Shown here: positions 1 through 5,840 of the stretch, in pieces
Position numbering within the stretch: position 1 is the first letter of the stretch
How the letters are laid out: each line of letters begins with the position of its first letter
Assembly: GCA_900542835.1 (NCBI GenBank)
Contig: UQPB01000083.1
Span: forward strand, 1-8,147
DNA length: 8,147 bases
Direction of reading: 5' to 3'
DNA from: an uncultured Pelosinus sp.
Lineage (GTDB): Bacteria > Bacillota > Negativicutes > Sporomusales > Acetonemataceae
Translations under genes and position numbers: made by a program
Notes under the pieces: model-generated
Told to the model about the DNA's origin: nothing
The model's database searches: none
Seen by the model: only the letters and a program-made list of their open reading frames with translations

Positions 1-72
1 TCAGCGGCCTGGAGTTGGCGGCATACCCCTCGCGGGTACAACGCCAGGCGCCGCGTATCGGCCCTTCCCCCT
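1..72. other. Region 3' of the encapsulin gene with stem-forming potential
   Basis: After the encapsulin stop the sequence can fold: TACCC (24-28) with GGGTA (34-38), GGCG (17-20) with CGCC (42-45), or alternatively GCCTGG (7-12) with CCAGGC (44-49). There is no T-run on the minus strand, so it is at best an unusual terminator. No gene start is visible. Confidence 0.3.
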
Positions 73-909
73 TTATTCCATCGTACAGATGGCTTCCGGC
101 CGCCGCACCAGCAGCGCAACCGTCTCCAGAACCCGGAACACATGATTCATGCTGGCCGGTCCGAGATAAGCGGTAGTCATATCCTGGCCGATAGCCAGAC
201 TGACGTTATGGGAACCGGTTGCCAGCAGTACCGCTTTAGCGCCGCTCAACACATTGCTGTAATAGACGCCGTCGCTGACCAGTGCTTTGACCTGATCCAG
301 CTCGAGCATACCGGTATTGGGCAGTACCCGCACCATTTTACCGTAAAGCAACGGACTGACCACCAGTGAATAAGGGCCGTAATGACCGGCCTGAGCCAAC
401 GCGCCGGTGGCCTTAACCACATCGGTCAATGCCGCTCCCGGCTGCTCCCAATCGGACAAAGCAACTGTCTGACGGCCTTTCACGCTCATCAAACCGGCGT
501 GCCCGAGTTCCTTGCTGCCGTTGAAAATGAGGTTGTCTTCCTGCACGGCGACAAAATTGGCTGCAACTGACGCGGTGCTGACGTCAAGCGGTAATCCGAG
601 GTGACGGTCGGCCTCCACGTCGCGCCACATTACTTTAAAATCCTTATACAGGATTGGCAGTGTCGCCATGTCACGGCGTGAAGCCTCGACAATAAAGTCC
701 TCCTGATCGCCGATCATGTCCATGCCTGCGGCCGATTTGCCGGCAAAAATGGAATAAGGCACGCTGTAGACACCTGAACCGAGCGGTCCCAGAACGTCCA
801 CAACCCGGCGTCCGGTCAATATCTGGCGGGCGGTTGAAACCACAGCGGAGTCAAGCCGGTTCCATTCTTCCGCCGTCAGCGGCGCAGCTTCTCTATCAAG
901 ATAGTCCAC
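73..909 (-). CDS. enc: Family 1 encapsulin shell protein (Linocin_M18 / HK97-fold)
   Basis: Shell protein of an encapsulin nanocompartment. It self-assembles into a hollow icosahedral cytoplasmic capsid with the HK97 phage-capsid fold and holds cargo enzymes. The N-terminus VDYLDREAAPLTAEEWNRLD, followed by GRRVVDVLGPLGSG, is the typical encapsulin opening; the C-terminal strand region FRVLETVALLVRRPEAI is also typical. The product is 278 aa, inside the family range. The frame is open back to 1056, but that would add 49 residues unlike encapsulin and overlap the upstream gene. The GTG at 909 sits 8 bases after a GGGAGG ribosome site (918-923) and starts exactly where family similarity starts, so I chose it. 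It lies 16 bases downstream of the encapsulated ferritin gene and is surely co-transcribed with it; that cargo implies iron storage or detoxification. Family recognition is by eye, but strong. Confidence 0.94.
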   Translation of the reverse strand: MDYLDREAAPLTAEEWNRLDSAVVSTARQILTGRRVVDVLGPLGSGVYSVPYSIFAGKSAAGMDMIGDQEDFIVEASRRDMATLPILYKDFKVMWRDVEADRHLGLPLDVSTASVAANFVAVQEDNLIFNGSKELGHAGLMSVKGRQTVALSDWEQPGAALTDVVKATGALAQAGHYGPYSLVVSPLLYGKMVRVLPNTGMLELDQVKALVSDGVYYSNVLSGAKAVLLATGSHNVSLAIGQDMTTAYLGPASMNHVFRVLETVALLVRRPEAICTME

Positions 910-925
910 TCCTGATTCCTCCCTT

Positions 926-1267
926 CTATTTACGGCCCAGCATGCTGCCGACAGTAAAGAGCTTGGCCTGATCATTTTCGCCGGCAATGCGCTCGCCTGC
1001 TTCCATGGTATGATCTTCGGCGAATTTTTCCCGTTGAATCGCGTCAATACGGGCAATTAAATGAGTGATCTCGGCGACATGCTCTTTTTCGTCATCACGG
1101 ATATGAGCCAATAAGTCTTTGATTTCCGCGTCATCAATATTGTCAATGTGCACCTGGTATTGGTTGATAGCCTCCAGTTCGCCCATCAGGTCTTCCCGGA
1201 GCCAGACCAGCACTTCCTCCAGCCCGGCTGCTTTCTTGCCCGCAGCCGATGAATTTACATACGCCAT
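926..1267 (-). CDS. encFtn: Encapsulated ferritin-like protein (EncFtn), encapsulin cargo
   Basis: A 113-aa two-helix ferritin-like protein that oxidises Fe(II) to Fe(III) inside the encapsulin shell. Family knowledge: EncFtn forms an annular decamer with the di-iron site built across a dimer interface. Visible here: helix 1 with GELEAINQY (E30, E32, Y37) and helix 2 with AHIRDDEKEH (H55, E60, H63). Aligned from memory with the Rhodospirillum rubrum protein at a constant offset of two, E30, E60 and H63 match its iron ligands E32, E62 and H65. A linker (about 85-102) leads to the tail LFTVGSMLGRK (103-113), which fits the TVGSL-type peptide that docks cargo inside encapsulins. The ATG at 1267 follows AAAGGAG (1278-1284) by about 10 bases. 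The gene is first in the operon and the shell gene follows. G29 and Q36 replace metal-entry residues known in the reference protein. Confidence 0.93.
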   Translation of the reverse strand: MAYVNSSAAGKKAAGLEEVLVWLREDLMGELEAINQYQVHIDNIDDAEIKDLLAHIRDDEKEHVAEITHLIARIDAIQREKFAEDHTMEAGERIAGENDQAKLFTVGSMLGRK

Positions 1268-1291
1268 TGTCTTTTCACTCCTTTACATCAG

Positions 1292-1300
1292 AATATACCA
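1292..1300 (-). promoter_or_regulatory. Candidate extended -10 promoter for the encapsulin operon
   Basis: On the minus strand TGG-TATATT lies 24 bases before the ATG of the ferritin gene, just ahead of its AAAGGAG ribosome site. TATATT matches the -10 consensus at five of six bases, and the TGn extension can offset a poor -35. The best -35-like hexamer, TTGTTA (1311-1316), is only 13 bases away, which is too close. I see no Fur or PerR box, although iron control would be expected. Confidence 0.4.
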
Positions 1301-1444
1301 ACTTATTCGCTAACAATGGATCAATTCCTGCATATCGCCTGTAGGATTCCCGATTTGCCTTGTTCACATCCGCACCGCTGCAGCACCGGTTTTCACCGCT
1401 TGCCGCTGCGTCAGGTACCGGTCAATCCGCCGCTGATCCGGCAG

Positions 1445-1469
1445 TATTCAAATTCCAAAAATTTGAATA
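1445..1469. promoter_or_regulatory. 10-bp perfect dyad, possible operator
   Basis: TATTCAAATT, five bases, then AATTTGAATA form a perfect inverted repeat in the gap between the divergent encapsulin operon and the 183-aa gene. There is no T-run on either side, so it is a poor terminator. It ends 15 bases before the -35 of the rightward promoter, a common place for an activator or repressor site. The binding protein is unknown. The rest of the 343-base gap (1268-1610) holds the two promoters and no convincing gene. Confidence 0.45.
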
Positions 1470-1484
1470 TCAGTCCAAAATCAC

Positions 1485-1513
1485 TTGTCAAGGCGCAGAA
1501 TATTTGCTAGTAT
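1485..1513 (+). promoter_or_regulatory. Vegetative-type promoter for the 183-aa gene
   Basis: TTGTCA (1485-1490, five of six to TTGACA), a 17-base spacer, then TAGTAT (1508-1513) preceded by TGC, which forms an extended -10. Transcription would begin near 1520, leaving a leader of about 90 bases before the ATG at 1611. The spacing and both boxes fit a housekeeping sigma-70/sigma-A promoter. Confidence 0.6.
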
Positions 1514-1610
1514 AAAACTACATCAGAACATATGTTCCCATCTTTCAAATATGCCCAACCGCCGCTTGCAGCCGGAACCCGGGCGGCGGTTGCTAACGGA
1601 GGCTGATCCC

Positions 1611-2162
1611 ATGCAAACTCACGGTATTGTCCCGCCGCCGGAGACGCTTGCGGCGATTCTGCCCGACTACAGTCCTGCCGGCGATTGCACCACGCTGATC
1701 ATGGCAGATGGCAGCAAGGCCCGTTCCGCCGTCGCCATCCGTTCGATTATCCGCCGCCTGGCCCGCGAACGGGCAATTGACCTGACTGCTCTTAAACAAC
1801 AAACCGAGCGGGCGACAGGACAGCGCATGCTCCATATCCTGCCGCTAGCGGACAATCTTGTGCTCGTCCCGTTAAAAGTCCGGATCCCCCGTGTCGGCCG
1901 CGACAACTGCACCGGCTATGTCAACGCCTGCTGCGTGGACGGTGTAGGCAGGGCGGCGGCGCCGCCCTATAAAGCGGCAGTCCTGCTGCGGGCTGGCGGC
2001 ACGATCGACTCCCTCTGGAACGCGGCGACAATCGAGAGATACCTGCGCGACGTCCGCCTGCTGACCAGCGCCGGCGGTGAACCGCCGGAACTTGCCGCGA
2101 TTAATCGCAAGTTGCTCGAAGTCTTTCAGGATATCCTGTCACTGAAAATGAAGCTGTTCTAA
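1611..2162 (+). CDS. Unrecognised 183-aa protein, possibly regulatory (ComK-like layout)
   Basis: I do not recognise this family with confidence. The ATG at 1611 is preceded by GGAGG (1598-1602) at 8 bases; the frame is open further upstream but has no ribosome site there and would overlap the promoter. Visible features: CTTLIMADGS near residue 26, a basic stretch RSIIRRLARER (about 44-54), then LPLADNLVLVPLKVRIPR (about 76-93), DNCTGYVN (96-103), and a C-terminal helical half rich in leucine ending LSLKMKLF. There is no signal peptide or clear membrane segment, so it is probably cytoplasmic. Its size and the order of a short DG-containing strand, basic helix and LP...P..VR strand recall ComK-type competence regulators, but this is a loose resemblance, not an assignment. 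It is the only plus-strand gene, has its own promoter, and converges on the glycosyltransferase-like gene. Confidence 0.75.
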   Translation: MQTHGIVPPPETLAAILPDYSPAGDCTTLIMADGSKARSAVAIRSIIRRLARERAIDLTALKQQTERATGQRMLHILPLADNLVLVPLKVRIPRVGRDNCTGYVNACCVDGVGRAAAPPYKAAVLLRAGGTIDSLWNAATIERYLRDVRLLTSAGGEPPELAAINRKLLEVFQDILSLKMKLF

Positions 2163-2230
2163 CGCCAAGGCGCCAGAAGCATGCGATCGCCTGACCGCTA
2201 AGCCGTAGAGCTACGGAGACGGAGATGACG

Positions 2231-2373
2231 ATTCCACGGAGGGCACAGAGGACACACAGAGGGCACGGAGGGAAAAACGGGAATTTTATTACTATCCCTA
2301 ACCCTCTGTGTACCTCGGCGACCCTCGGTGTCCTCTGTGGAAAAAATCCCCTGTCCCTCCGTGAAACTCCGTG
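2231..2373 (-). repeat. Interspersed GGAGGGCAC/CCTCTGTG repeat, copy 1 (inverted orientation)
   Basis: A block of about 143 bases made of short purine-rich units (CACGGAGG, CACAGAGG, CACCGAGG) on one side and their complements on the other, around an AT-rich centre, so the single strand can fold back. Its reverse complement aligns with the copies at 5672 and 8033. The best-kept stretch is TTCCACAGAGGACACCGAGG, followed by GAGGTACACAGAGG and a TAGTAATAA-like centre. It lies between two convergent genes and might also block transcription. The open frames through it are repeat artefacts, not genes. No transposase is present. Confidence 0.85.
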
Positions 2374-2408
2374 ACTGGTCAACCCCGCCCCGGGGCCGGC
2401 CGCTCCTG

Positions 2409-2855
2409 TCAACGCCGTGACAGCACCTCATGCACGGCGGCCAGACACTCCTGTACCTCCATCCGGTTGACCATATCGTAGACATACACCGCCTCACCCT
2501 CGCAGATAGGCAGGGCCTTGCCGACAGGCCGCTCCTCCTGCGGCAGATGCACGACCTTCAGCAGCGGACTTTCACCGGCCAGATAAGCGAGAATCCGCGG
2601 CGTCAGGTCATCGGAGCCTGCATCGACGACAACCGCCTCGCAGACCAGGCTTCCTCCCTCCATCTCCCGCAGGACGCTGCGTATCAGCTGTTCAATTTCC
2701 TGCTCCATATTCTTGACAATGAATAAAAAACTGACACCGGGCAAATGCAGCACACGCGGCCTGATATACCACTGCCAGCATTCAACCGCCAAGCACCACA
2801 AACCAAAAATCGCCAGAGACAGTAGAATAACGCTCGCCGTATAGGAGAAAAACAT
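2409..2855 (-). CDS. Small membrane-anchored glycosyltransferase-like protein
   Basis: A 148-aa protein with one N-terminal membrane segment (about residues 7-27) and a short cytoplasmic domain. VSFLFIVKNMEQEIEQLIRS (41-60) and VVVDAGSDDLTPRILAYL (75-92) resemble the first two strands and the nucleotide-binding DxGSxD motif of GT2-type (GT-A fold) glycosyltransferases. A normal GT2 domain runs on for 200 or more residues with a DxD metal site and a catalytic aspartate. Here the chain ends about 55 residues after DAGSDD, so the catalytic half is missing. The frame is intact and starts after AAGGGGGTAGGG, so this is a complete short gene rather than an obvious fragment. It may bind a nucleotide or act as a partner of another enzyme; the substrate is unknown. 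It follows the response-regulator terminator and probably has its own promoter. Confidence 0.75.
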   Translation of the reverse strand: MFFSYTASVILLSLAIFGLWCLAVECWQWYIRPRVLHLPGVSFLFIVKNMEQEIEQLIRSVLREMEGGSLVCEAVVVDAGSDDLTPRILAYLAGESPLLKVVHLPQEERPVGKALPICEGEAVYVYDMVNRMEVQECLAAVHEVLSRR

Positions 2856-2875
2856 AATACCCTACCCCCTTAGCC

Positions 2876-3086
2876 AGTACTGCGGCAATCTGGAAACGAC
2901 ACAGCAATGGCGCTGCTGCGGTACTAAGTAGGATACTATATGCGCAGTGGCCATCGTTCGTTCCCTGGCCCGCCGTCCCTAAGCACCCAGCCAAGCGAAC
3001 ACGCCAGTTAATAGTTGGCCGGGGAACCCTTAGGCAAAATAAAAAGACGACCGAAGTCGTCCGTGGTTCCTAGCGTTTGCCCTAAA
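2876..3086. other. Intergenic region with multiple nested and crossing inverted repeats
   Basis: Between the glycosyltransferase-like gene and the response regulator lie several paired arms. AGTACTGCGGCA (2876-2887) pairs with TGCTGCGGTACT (2914-2925). GTTCCCTGGCC (2960-2970) pairs with GGCCGGGGAAC (3017-3027). GGAACC (3023-3028) pairs with GGTTCC (3065-3070). TTAGGCAAA (3030-3038) pairs with TTTGCCCTAA (3076-3085, one bulge). The last two pairs cross and both enclose the terminator hairpin. The mismatches in the first two stems are G-T wobbles when read as plus-strand RNA but A-C when read as minus-strand RNA. I match it to no known riboswitch. Confidence 0.4.
3036..3062 (-). terminator. Rho-independent terminator after the response regulator
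   Basis: On the minus strand GACGAC-TTCG-GTCGTC (3061-3046) is followed at once by TTTTTATTTT. A six-pair GC-rich stem with a stable UUCG loop and a U-run is a textbook intrinsic terminator. It starts about 49 bases after the stop codon of the response regulator and closes the secretin and regulator unit. Confidence 0.88.
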
Positions 3087-3110
3087 GACCAGCCGCCTGA
3101 CAGAAAAAGC

Positions 3111-3764
3111 TCATACCCGCACAATCTTGTTCCTAATCGCGTAAATTACCGCCTGAGTCCGGTCAGAGACACCAATTTTGCGAAAAATATTGGTTAGATG
3201 GTTTTTCACCGTCTTTTCGCTAAGGAACATCCGTTGGGCAATATCGAGATTGCTTAACCCTTTTCCGACCAACTGCAGCACCTCGACCTCGCGGCCGGTC
3301 AATTCCTGGCTGCCGCGGGTACGGCACGCCGCCCGTTTCGTCGCGTCCGCCGCGTCATAGAACAAGCTTCTGGCCAGGGTCGGATAGATGAAGGATTCAC
3401 CCGCGTACACGCTGCGGATAGCCTTGATCAGCATACCGGGATCAATGTCCTTGAGCAGGTAACCGGCCGCGCCAGCCTTAACCACTTCAATGACATAATT
3501 TTCATCATCATGAATAGTCAACAGGATAATCCTGCTTTCCACCGTCATCTGCCGTAGTTCACGGGTAACTTCCAGACCATTTTTCTTCGGCATATTCACA
3601 TCCAGCAGCACAATATCAGGCTGCAGCTGAACTGCCATCCTCACGGCCTCTTCACCGTCGGCGGCCTCGCCAATGACCTGGAGATCGCTTTCCAGATCCA
3701 GCACCTTTCTGATTCCTTGCCGCAGCAGGGTATGATCGTCAACAATCAAGATGGTGATAGGCAC
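3111..3764 (-). CDS. NarL/DegU-family response regulator (REC + LuxR-type HTH)
   Basis: A 217-aa DNA-binding response regulator. The receiver domain (about 3-120) has the acidic pair D9-D10, phospho-acceptor D55 in IVLLDVNMP, T83 and K105, all in the conserved places. A linker leads to a LuxR/GerE helix-turn-helix (about 154-212) with LTGREVEVLQLVGKGLSN and the recognition region SEKTVKNHLTNIFRKI. Phosphorylation by a sensor kinase should promote dimerisation and DNA binding. No histidine kinase is in the window, so it is an orphan here. The start is GTG at 3764 with AAGGAA upstream, and it gives a correct REC N-terminus (MPITILIVDD). It begins 32 bases after the secretin stop and is probably in the same transcript. 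Its target could be pilus or competence genes, but that is inference from position only. DegU and LiaR are the closest known types by eye. Confidence 0.93.
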   Translation of the reverse strand: MPITILIVDDHTLLRQGIRKVLDLESDLQVIGEAADGEEAVRMAVQLQPDIVLLDVNMPKKNGLEVTRELRQMTVESRIILLTIHDDENYVIEVVKAGAAGYLLKDIDPGMLIKAIRSVYAGESFIYPTLARSLFYDAADATKRAACRTRGSQELTGREVEVLQLVGKGLSNLDIAQRMFLSEKTVKNHLTNIFRKIGVSDRTQAVIYAIRNKIVRV

Positions 3765-3796
3765 CCTGTCCCACTTCCTTATATCTGTTTTAGTGC

Positions 3797-5011
3797 TTAC
3801 TGGATAATGCTCGCTGTTAAAACAATCATAACTTCAGTTTCATTACGACTCTGGCTGCTGGAACGGAACAGCGCGCCCAGCACAGGCAGATCGCCCAGCC
3901 AGGGAATCTTTGAGACCTGCCGCGACTCATCACTGCTAATCAGCCCGCCAATAACAATTGTCTCGCCGTCCCGCATCCGCACCTGAGTGGCAGCTTCACG
4001 GGTCGTGATCCGGTACGCCTTCATTTCCGGCACCAGCGTGGGCGTGCTGACCTCGGTCAACACCTCCGCGGTAATTAGTCCGTCCGGATTAATGCGTGGC
4101 GTATAGGAGAGCTTAATGCCGGCATCGACATACTCGATGGTCGTCGTTGTCCGGCTGTTTTCAGTCCTCTCAATCAGCACGGGAATACGGTCGCCGACCA
4201 TAATCCTGGCCGGATTGCCGTCAAGTGTCGTCACATTGGGACGGGATAAGATTTTCGCGTCGCCATTAGCCAGCAGCGCGTTCAGCACAGATTGAAACTG
4301 CCATTCGTAGCTGTGCCCGTCGGGGTCACGGCCAAACTCAATCACACCCGGATAGGCGCGGTCCGCTCCATCTGCGGCATCAGACGACTTTACCTGCGGC
4401 AGCGGCGACCATTGCCATTCCAGCCCCAGACGCTTTGCCGCCCCTTTATTTACCGCCAGCACCTGAGCCTCCAGCATGATCTGCCGGCGCTGCACATCAA
4501 GCGCGGCTACTGTCGCCGCAACCCGGGCCGCCTCAGCCTCAGAACCGATATAAAGCAGCATATTACTGGCCGTATCCACCCGCAGGCGGGCTTCGGGAAT
4601 GACCAGCAGCGCCGCCTGTTTCACAGCCTCAGGGCTGGCATAACGGATTTTGATGCTGCGAACAGCTTCGAATCCCTGATTAATCCGGTCCGGCGCGCCG
4701 ACAATATAAATTTCACCTCGGCGTAAATACGCCAAGCCTTTAATCTTCGCAATCAGATCAATCGCGTCTTCAACCGCAATATCGCTAAGCTGAAGTGTAA
4801 TCCTGGCATCTTTACCGCCGTCGCCGGCAGCCGCATCATCGAAAACAATATTGGCGCCGCTTACGGCGGTCAAGGTGGCAAAAACATCCCCTAACCTGGC
4901 ATTATCCACCCGGATGGTTACTAATGGCGGCGCTTTTGCCGCCGCCGCAGCCAGCCAGGCCAGAAACAAAACCGTCAGCAGACAGGAACGTGCTACAGCA
5001 GCCGGTCTCAT
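3797..5011 (-). CDS. Secretin, type IV pilus / type II secretion outer-membrane channel (PilQ/GspD-like)
   Basis: A 404-aa protein that should form a multimeric outer-membrane pore for a type IV pilus or type II-like exporter. Domains in order: signal peptide (1 to about 25, hydrophobic LLTVLFLAWLAAAAA); STN/N0-like domain (about 32-105); NolW-type secretin N domain (about 117-180, IKIRYASPEAVKQAALLVIP); secretin core (about 235-404) with ILSRPNVTTLDGNPARIMVG, YVDAGIKLSYTPRI, GETIVIGGLI, KIPWLGDLPVLGALF and the closing ETEVMIVLTASII. It is short compared with PilQ or GspD (usually about 600 or more aa) because it has only one N1-type repeat and no AMIN domains. There is no lipobox. The ATG follows GGGAGG by 9 bases and overlaps the stop of the PilP-like gene as ATGA, which suggests translational coupling. 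A secretin implies a diderm envelope. Confidence 0.93.
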   Translation of the reverse strand: MRPAAVARSCLLTVLFLAWLAAAAAKAPPLVTIRVDNARLGDVFATLTAVSGANIVFDDAAAGDGGKDARITLQLSDIAVEDAIDLIAKIKGLAYLRRGEIYIVGAPDRINQGFEAVRSIKIRYASPEAVKQAALLVIPEARLRVDTASNMLLYIGSEAEAARVAATVAALDVQRRQIMLEAQVLAVNKGAAKRLGLEWQWSPLPQVKSSDAADGADRAYPGVIEFGRDPDGHSYEWQFQSVLNALLANGDAKILSRPNVTTLDGNPARIMVGDRIPVLIERTENSRTTTTIEYVDAGIKLSYTPRINPDGLITAEVLTEVSTPTLVPEMKAYRITTREAATQVRMRDGETIVIGGLISSDESRQVSKIPWLGDLPVLGALFRSSSQSRNETEVMIVLTASIIQ

Positions 5012-5487
5012 TGCGCCCGCCCTCCCAGCCGCAGCCGATGCTGACCGTCCGGTCCGGCAAGCAGTACCGAATCTGCCGCAATCGCCTCAATCCGGTAAGC
5101 ACCCGCGTATTCCCCTACCCGGTAAGCACGGCTGCCAGTTCGCGACTCTAATATCGCGACCGCGCCATTACCGCCGCTGGCGATACCGGCGACGCGGACC
5201 GGCAGCGCAGCCGCTTTGCCGCCGCCTGCACTAACCGCAGCCACCGCTGGCACCGCCGGCTGCGGTGGCAGAAACGGATCCCGCCGCAAACCCGGTTGAT
5301 CAGCGCCTTTGGGCATAGAAAACCGCCTGTCCGCCGCCGCTGCCCGGGGCTTGTCAGACAAAGCCGCCAGCGGCACCGCCTCCGGCTGTGCGTCAATTGG
5401 AGCCATACTCCATGCCGCAATTGCCAATAAGACGAACAGCAACACCATTCTGCGCCGTCCGGGGTCCAACAGCGGCCAAGCTGCCAT
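5008..5487 (-). CDS. PilP/GspC-like inner-membrane pilus assembly protein
   Basis: A 159-aa protein with one N-terminal membrane segment (about 14-29), a proline- and alanine-rich periplasmic linker, the motif RRDPF (68-72), and a small beta domain (about 95-156) with VRVAGIASG, AVAILE, YRVGEYAGAYRIEAI and DSVLLAG. RDPF followed by a beta domain with G-x-YxVG and I..I..D.V.L is the pattern of PilP and GspC periplasmic domains, which link inner-membrane assembly proteins to the secretin. The gene directly precedes and overlaps the secretin (ATGA), the usual pilP-pilQ arrangement. Start: ATG at 5487 after GGGTGGGA; an internal ATG (residue 14) would also keep the membrane segment. In typical type IV pilus operons pilM, pilN and pilO come first; here the upstream DNA is a short coding-like stub and then a repeat. 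Confidence 0.8.
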   Translation of the reverse strand: MAAWPLLDPGRRRMVLLFVLLAIAAWSMAPIDAQPEAVPLAALSDKPRAAAADRRFSMPKGADQPGLRRDPFLPPQPAVPAVAAVSAGGGKAAALPVRVAGIASGGNGAVAILESRTGSRAYRVGEYAGAYRIEAIAADSVLLAGPDGQHRLRLGGRAQ

Positions 5488-5840
5488 AGCAATCCCACCC
5501 GTTTAGCAGTTACTCCCTTGCTTCGGCGCGGCGGACGTCCATCAGCCACTGCACCGGCCTGGAGTCGCGGTTATTTATAAGTAAAATTCTACAAAAAAGT
5601 CTAAAATCCTATAAATACTTTCTGACTGTCAGGATTATTTTCAGAATCAGCACCGGAGGTAAGAATACCAACCACGGAGGGAAGAATAATTTTCCACAGA
5701 GGACACCGAGGGACGTTGAGGTGCACAGAGGATTATGAATATTAGTTATAATTTTCATTTTTCCTCTGTGCCCTCCGTGTATCCTCCGTGTCCTCCGTGG
5801 AATCGTTCCCTCCCGTCTTCTTCTCGTCTCCGCACTGGAG
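5488..5840. other. Gene-free region upstream of the PilP-like gene
   Basis: I see no complete gene here. On the minus strand a 32-codon open stretch (5608-5510), starting after an in-frame TAG and lacking a clear start codon, ends NRDSRPVQWLMDVRRAEARE, 22 bases before the PilP-like ATG. Its GC-rich end (5510-5572) looks coding-like, while 5573-5650 is abruptly AT-rich. The stub may be the tail of a lost upstream gene or chance. The AT-rich part could hold the operon promoter, but no pair of -35 and -10 boxes is convincing. The rest is repeat copy 2. Confidence 0.4.
5672..5803 (+). repeat. Interspersed GGAGGGCAC/CCTCTGTG repeat, copy 2
   Basis: About 132 bases with the same plan as copy 1 but in the opposite orientation: CCACGGAGGG, then TTTTCCACAGAGGACACCGA, GAGGTGCACAGAGG, an AT-rich centre with ATATTAGT, and the complementary arm CCTCTGTGCCCTCCGTG ending CCTCCGTGGAAT. 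It lies between the pilus gene cluster and the zinc-ribbon gene, where further pilus genes would be expected. There is no transposase and no clear target-site duplication. Confidence 0.85.

Noticed and set aside
5..15. 11-base match CGGCCTGGAGT also at 5555-5565
   Set aside because: Too short and without flanking similarity; chance is likely in GC-rich DNA.
910..1056. Longer encapsulin with start at 1056
   Set aside because: The added 49 residues do not resemble encapsulin and overlap the ferritin gene in another frame; the GTG at 909 has a proper ribosome site.
2183..2190. GCGATCGC octamer, as in cyanobacterial HIP1
   Set aside because: I noticed it only once; HIP1 is meaningful only when highly repeated.
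2101..2497. Minus-strand open frames of about 100 aa across repeat copy 1
   Set aside because: They translate the repeat units (for example STEDTEG and PLCVLCAL strings), have no ribosome sites and overlap real genes.
2945..2951. GCCACTG on the minus strand, as in the cobalamin riboswitch B12 box
   Set aside because: The other conserved parts of that riboswitch are absent and the downstream gene is unrelated to B12.
3065..3090. GGTTCCTAGC on the plus strand, reminiscent of a preQ1-I riboswitch
   Set aside because: The required closing stem and A-rich tail are missing, and no plus-strand gene follows.
3076..3090. AGGGCAAAC on the minus strand, as in the c-di-GMP-I riboswitch
   Set aside because: The GACGCAAAGC segment and the two-helix arrangement are not present.
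4292..4726. 144-aa plus-strand frame inside the secretin gene
   Set aside because: It is antisense to a clearly conserved coding sequence and has no recognisable domain.
5148..5549. 133-aa minus-strand frame overlapping the PilP-like gene
   Set aside because: Arginine- and cysteine-rich shadow of a GC-rich gene; the other frame has the membrane segment and the RDPF motif.
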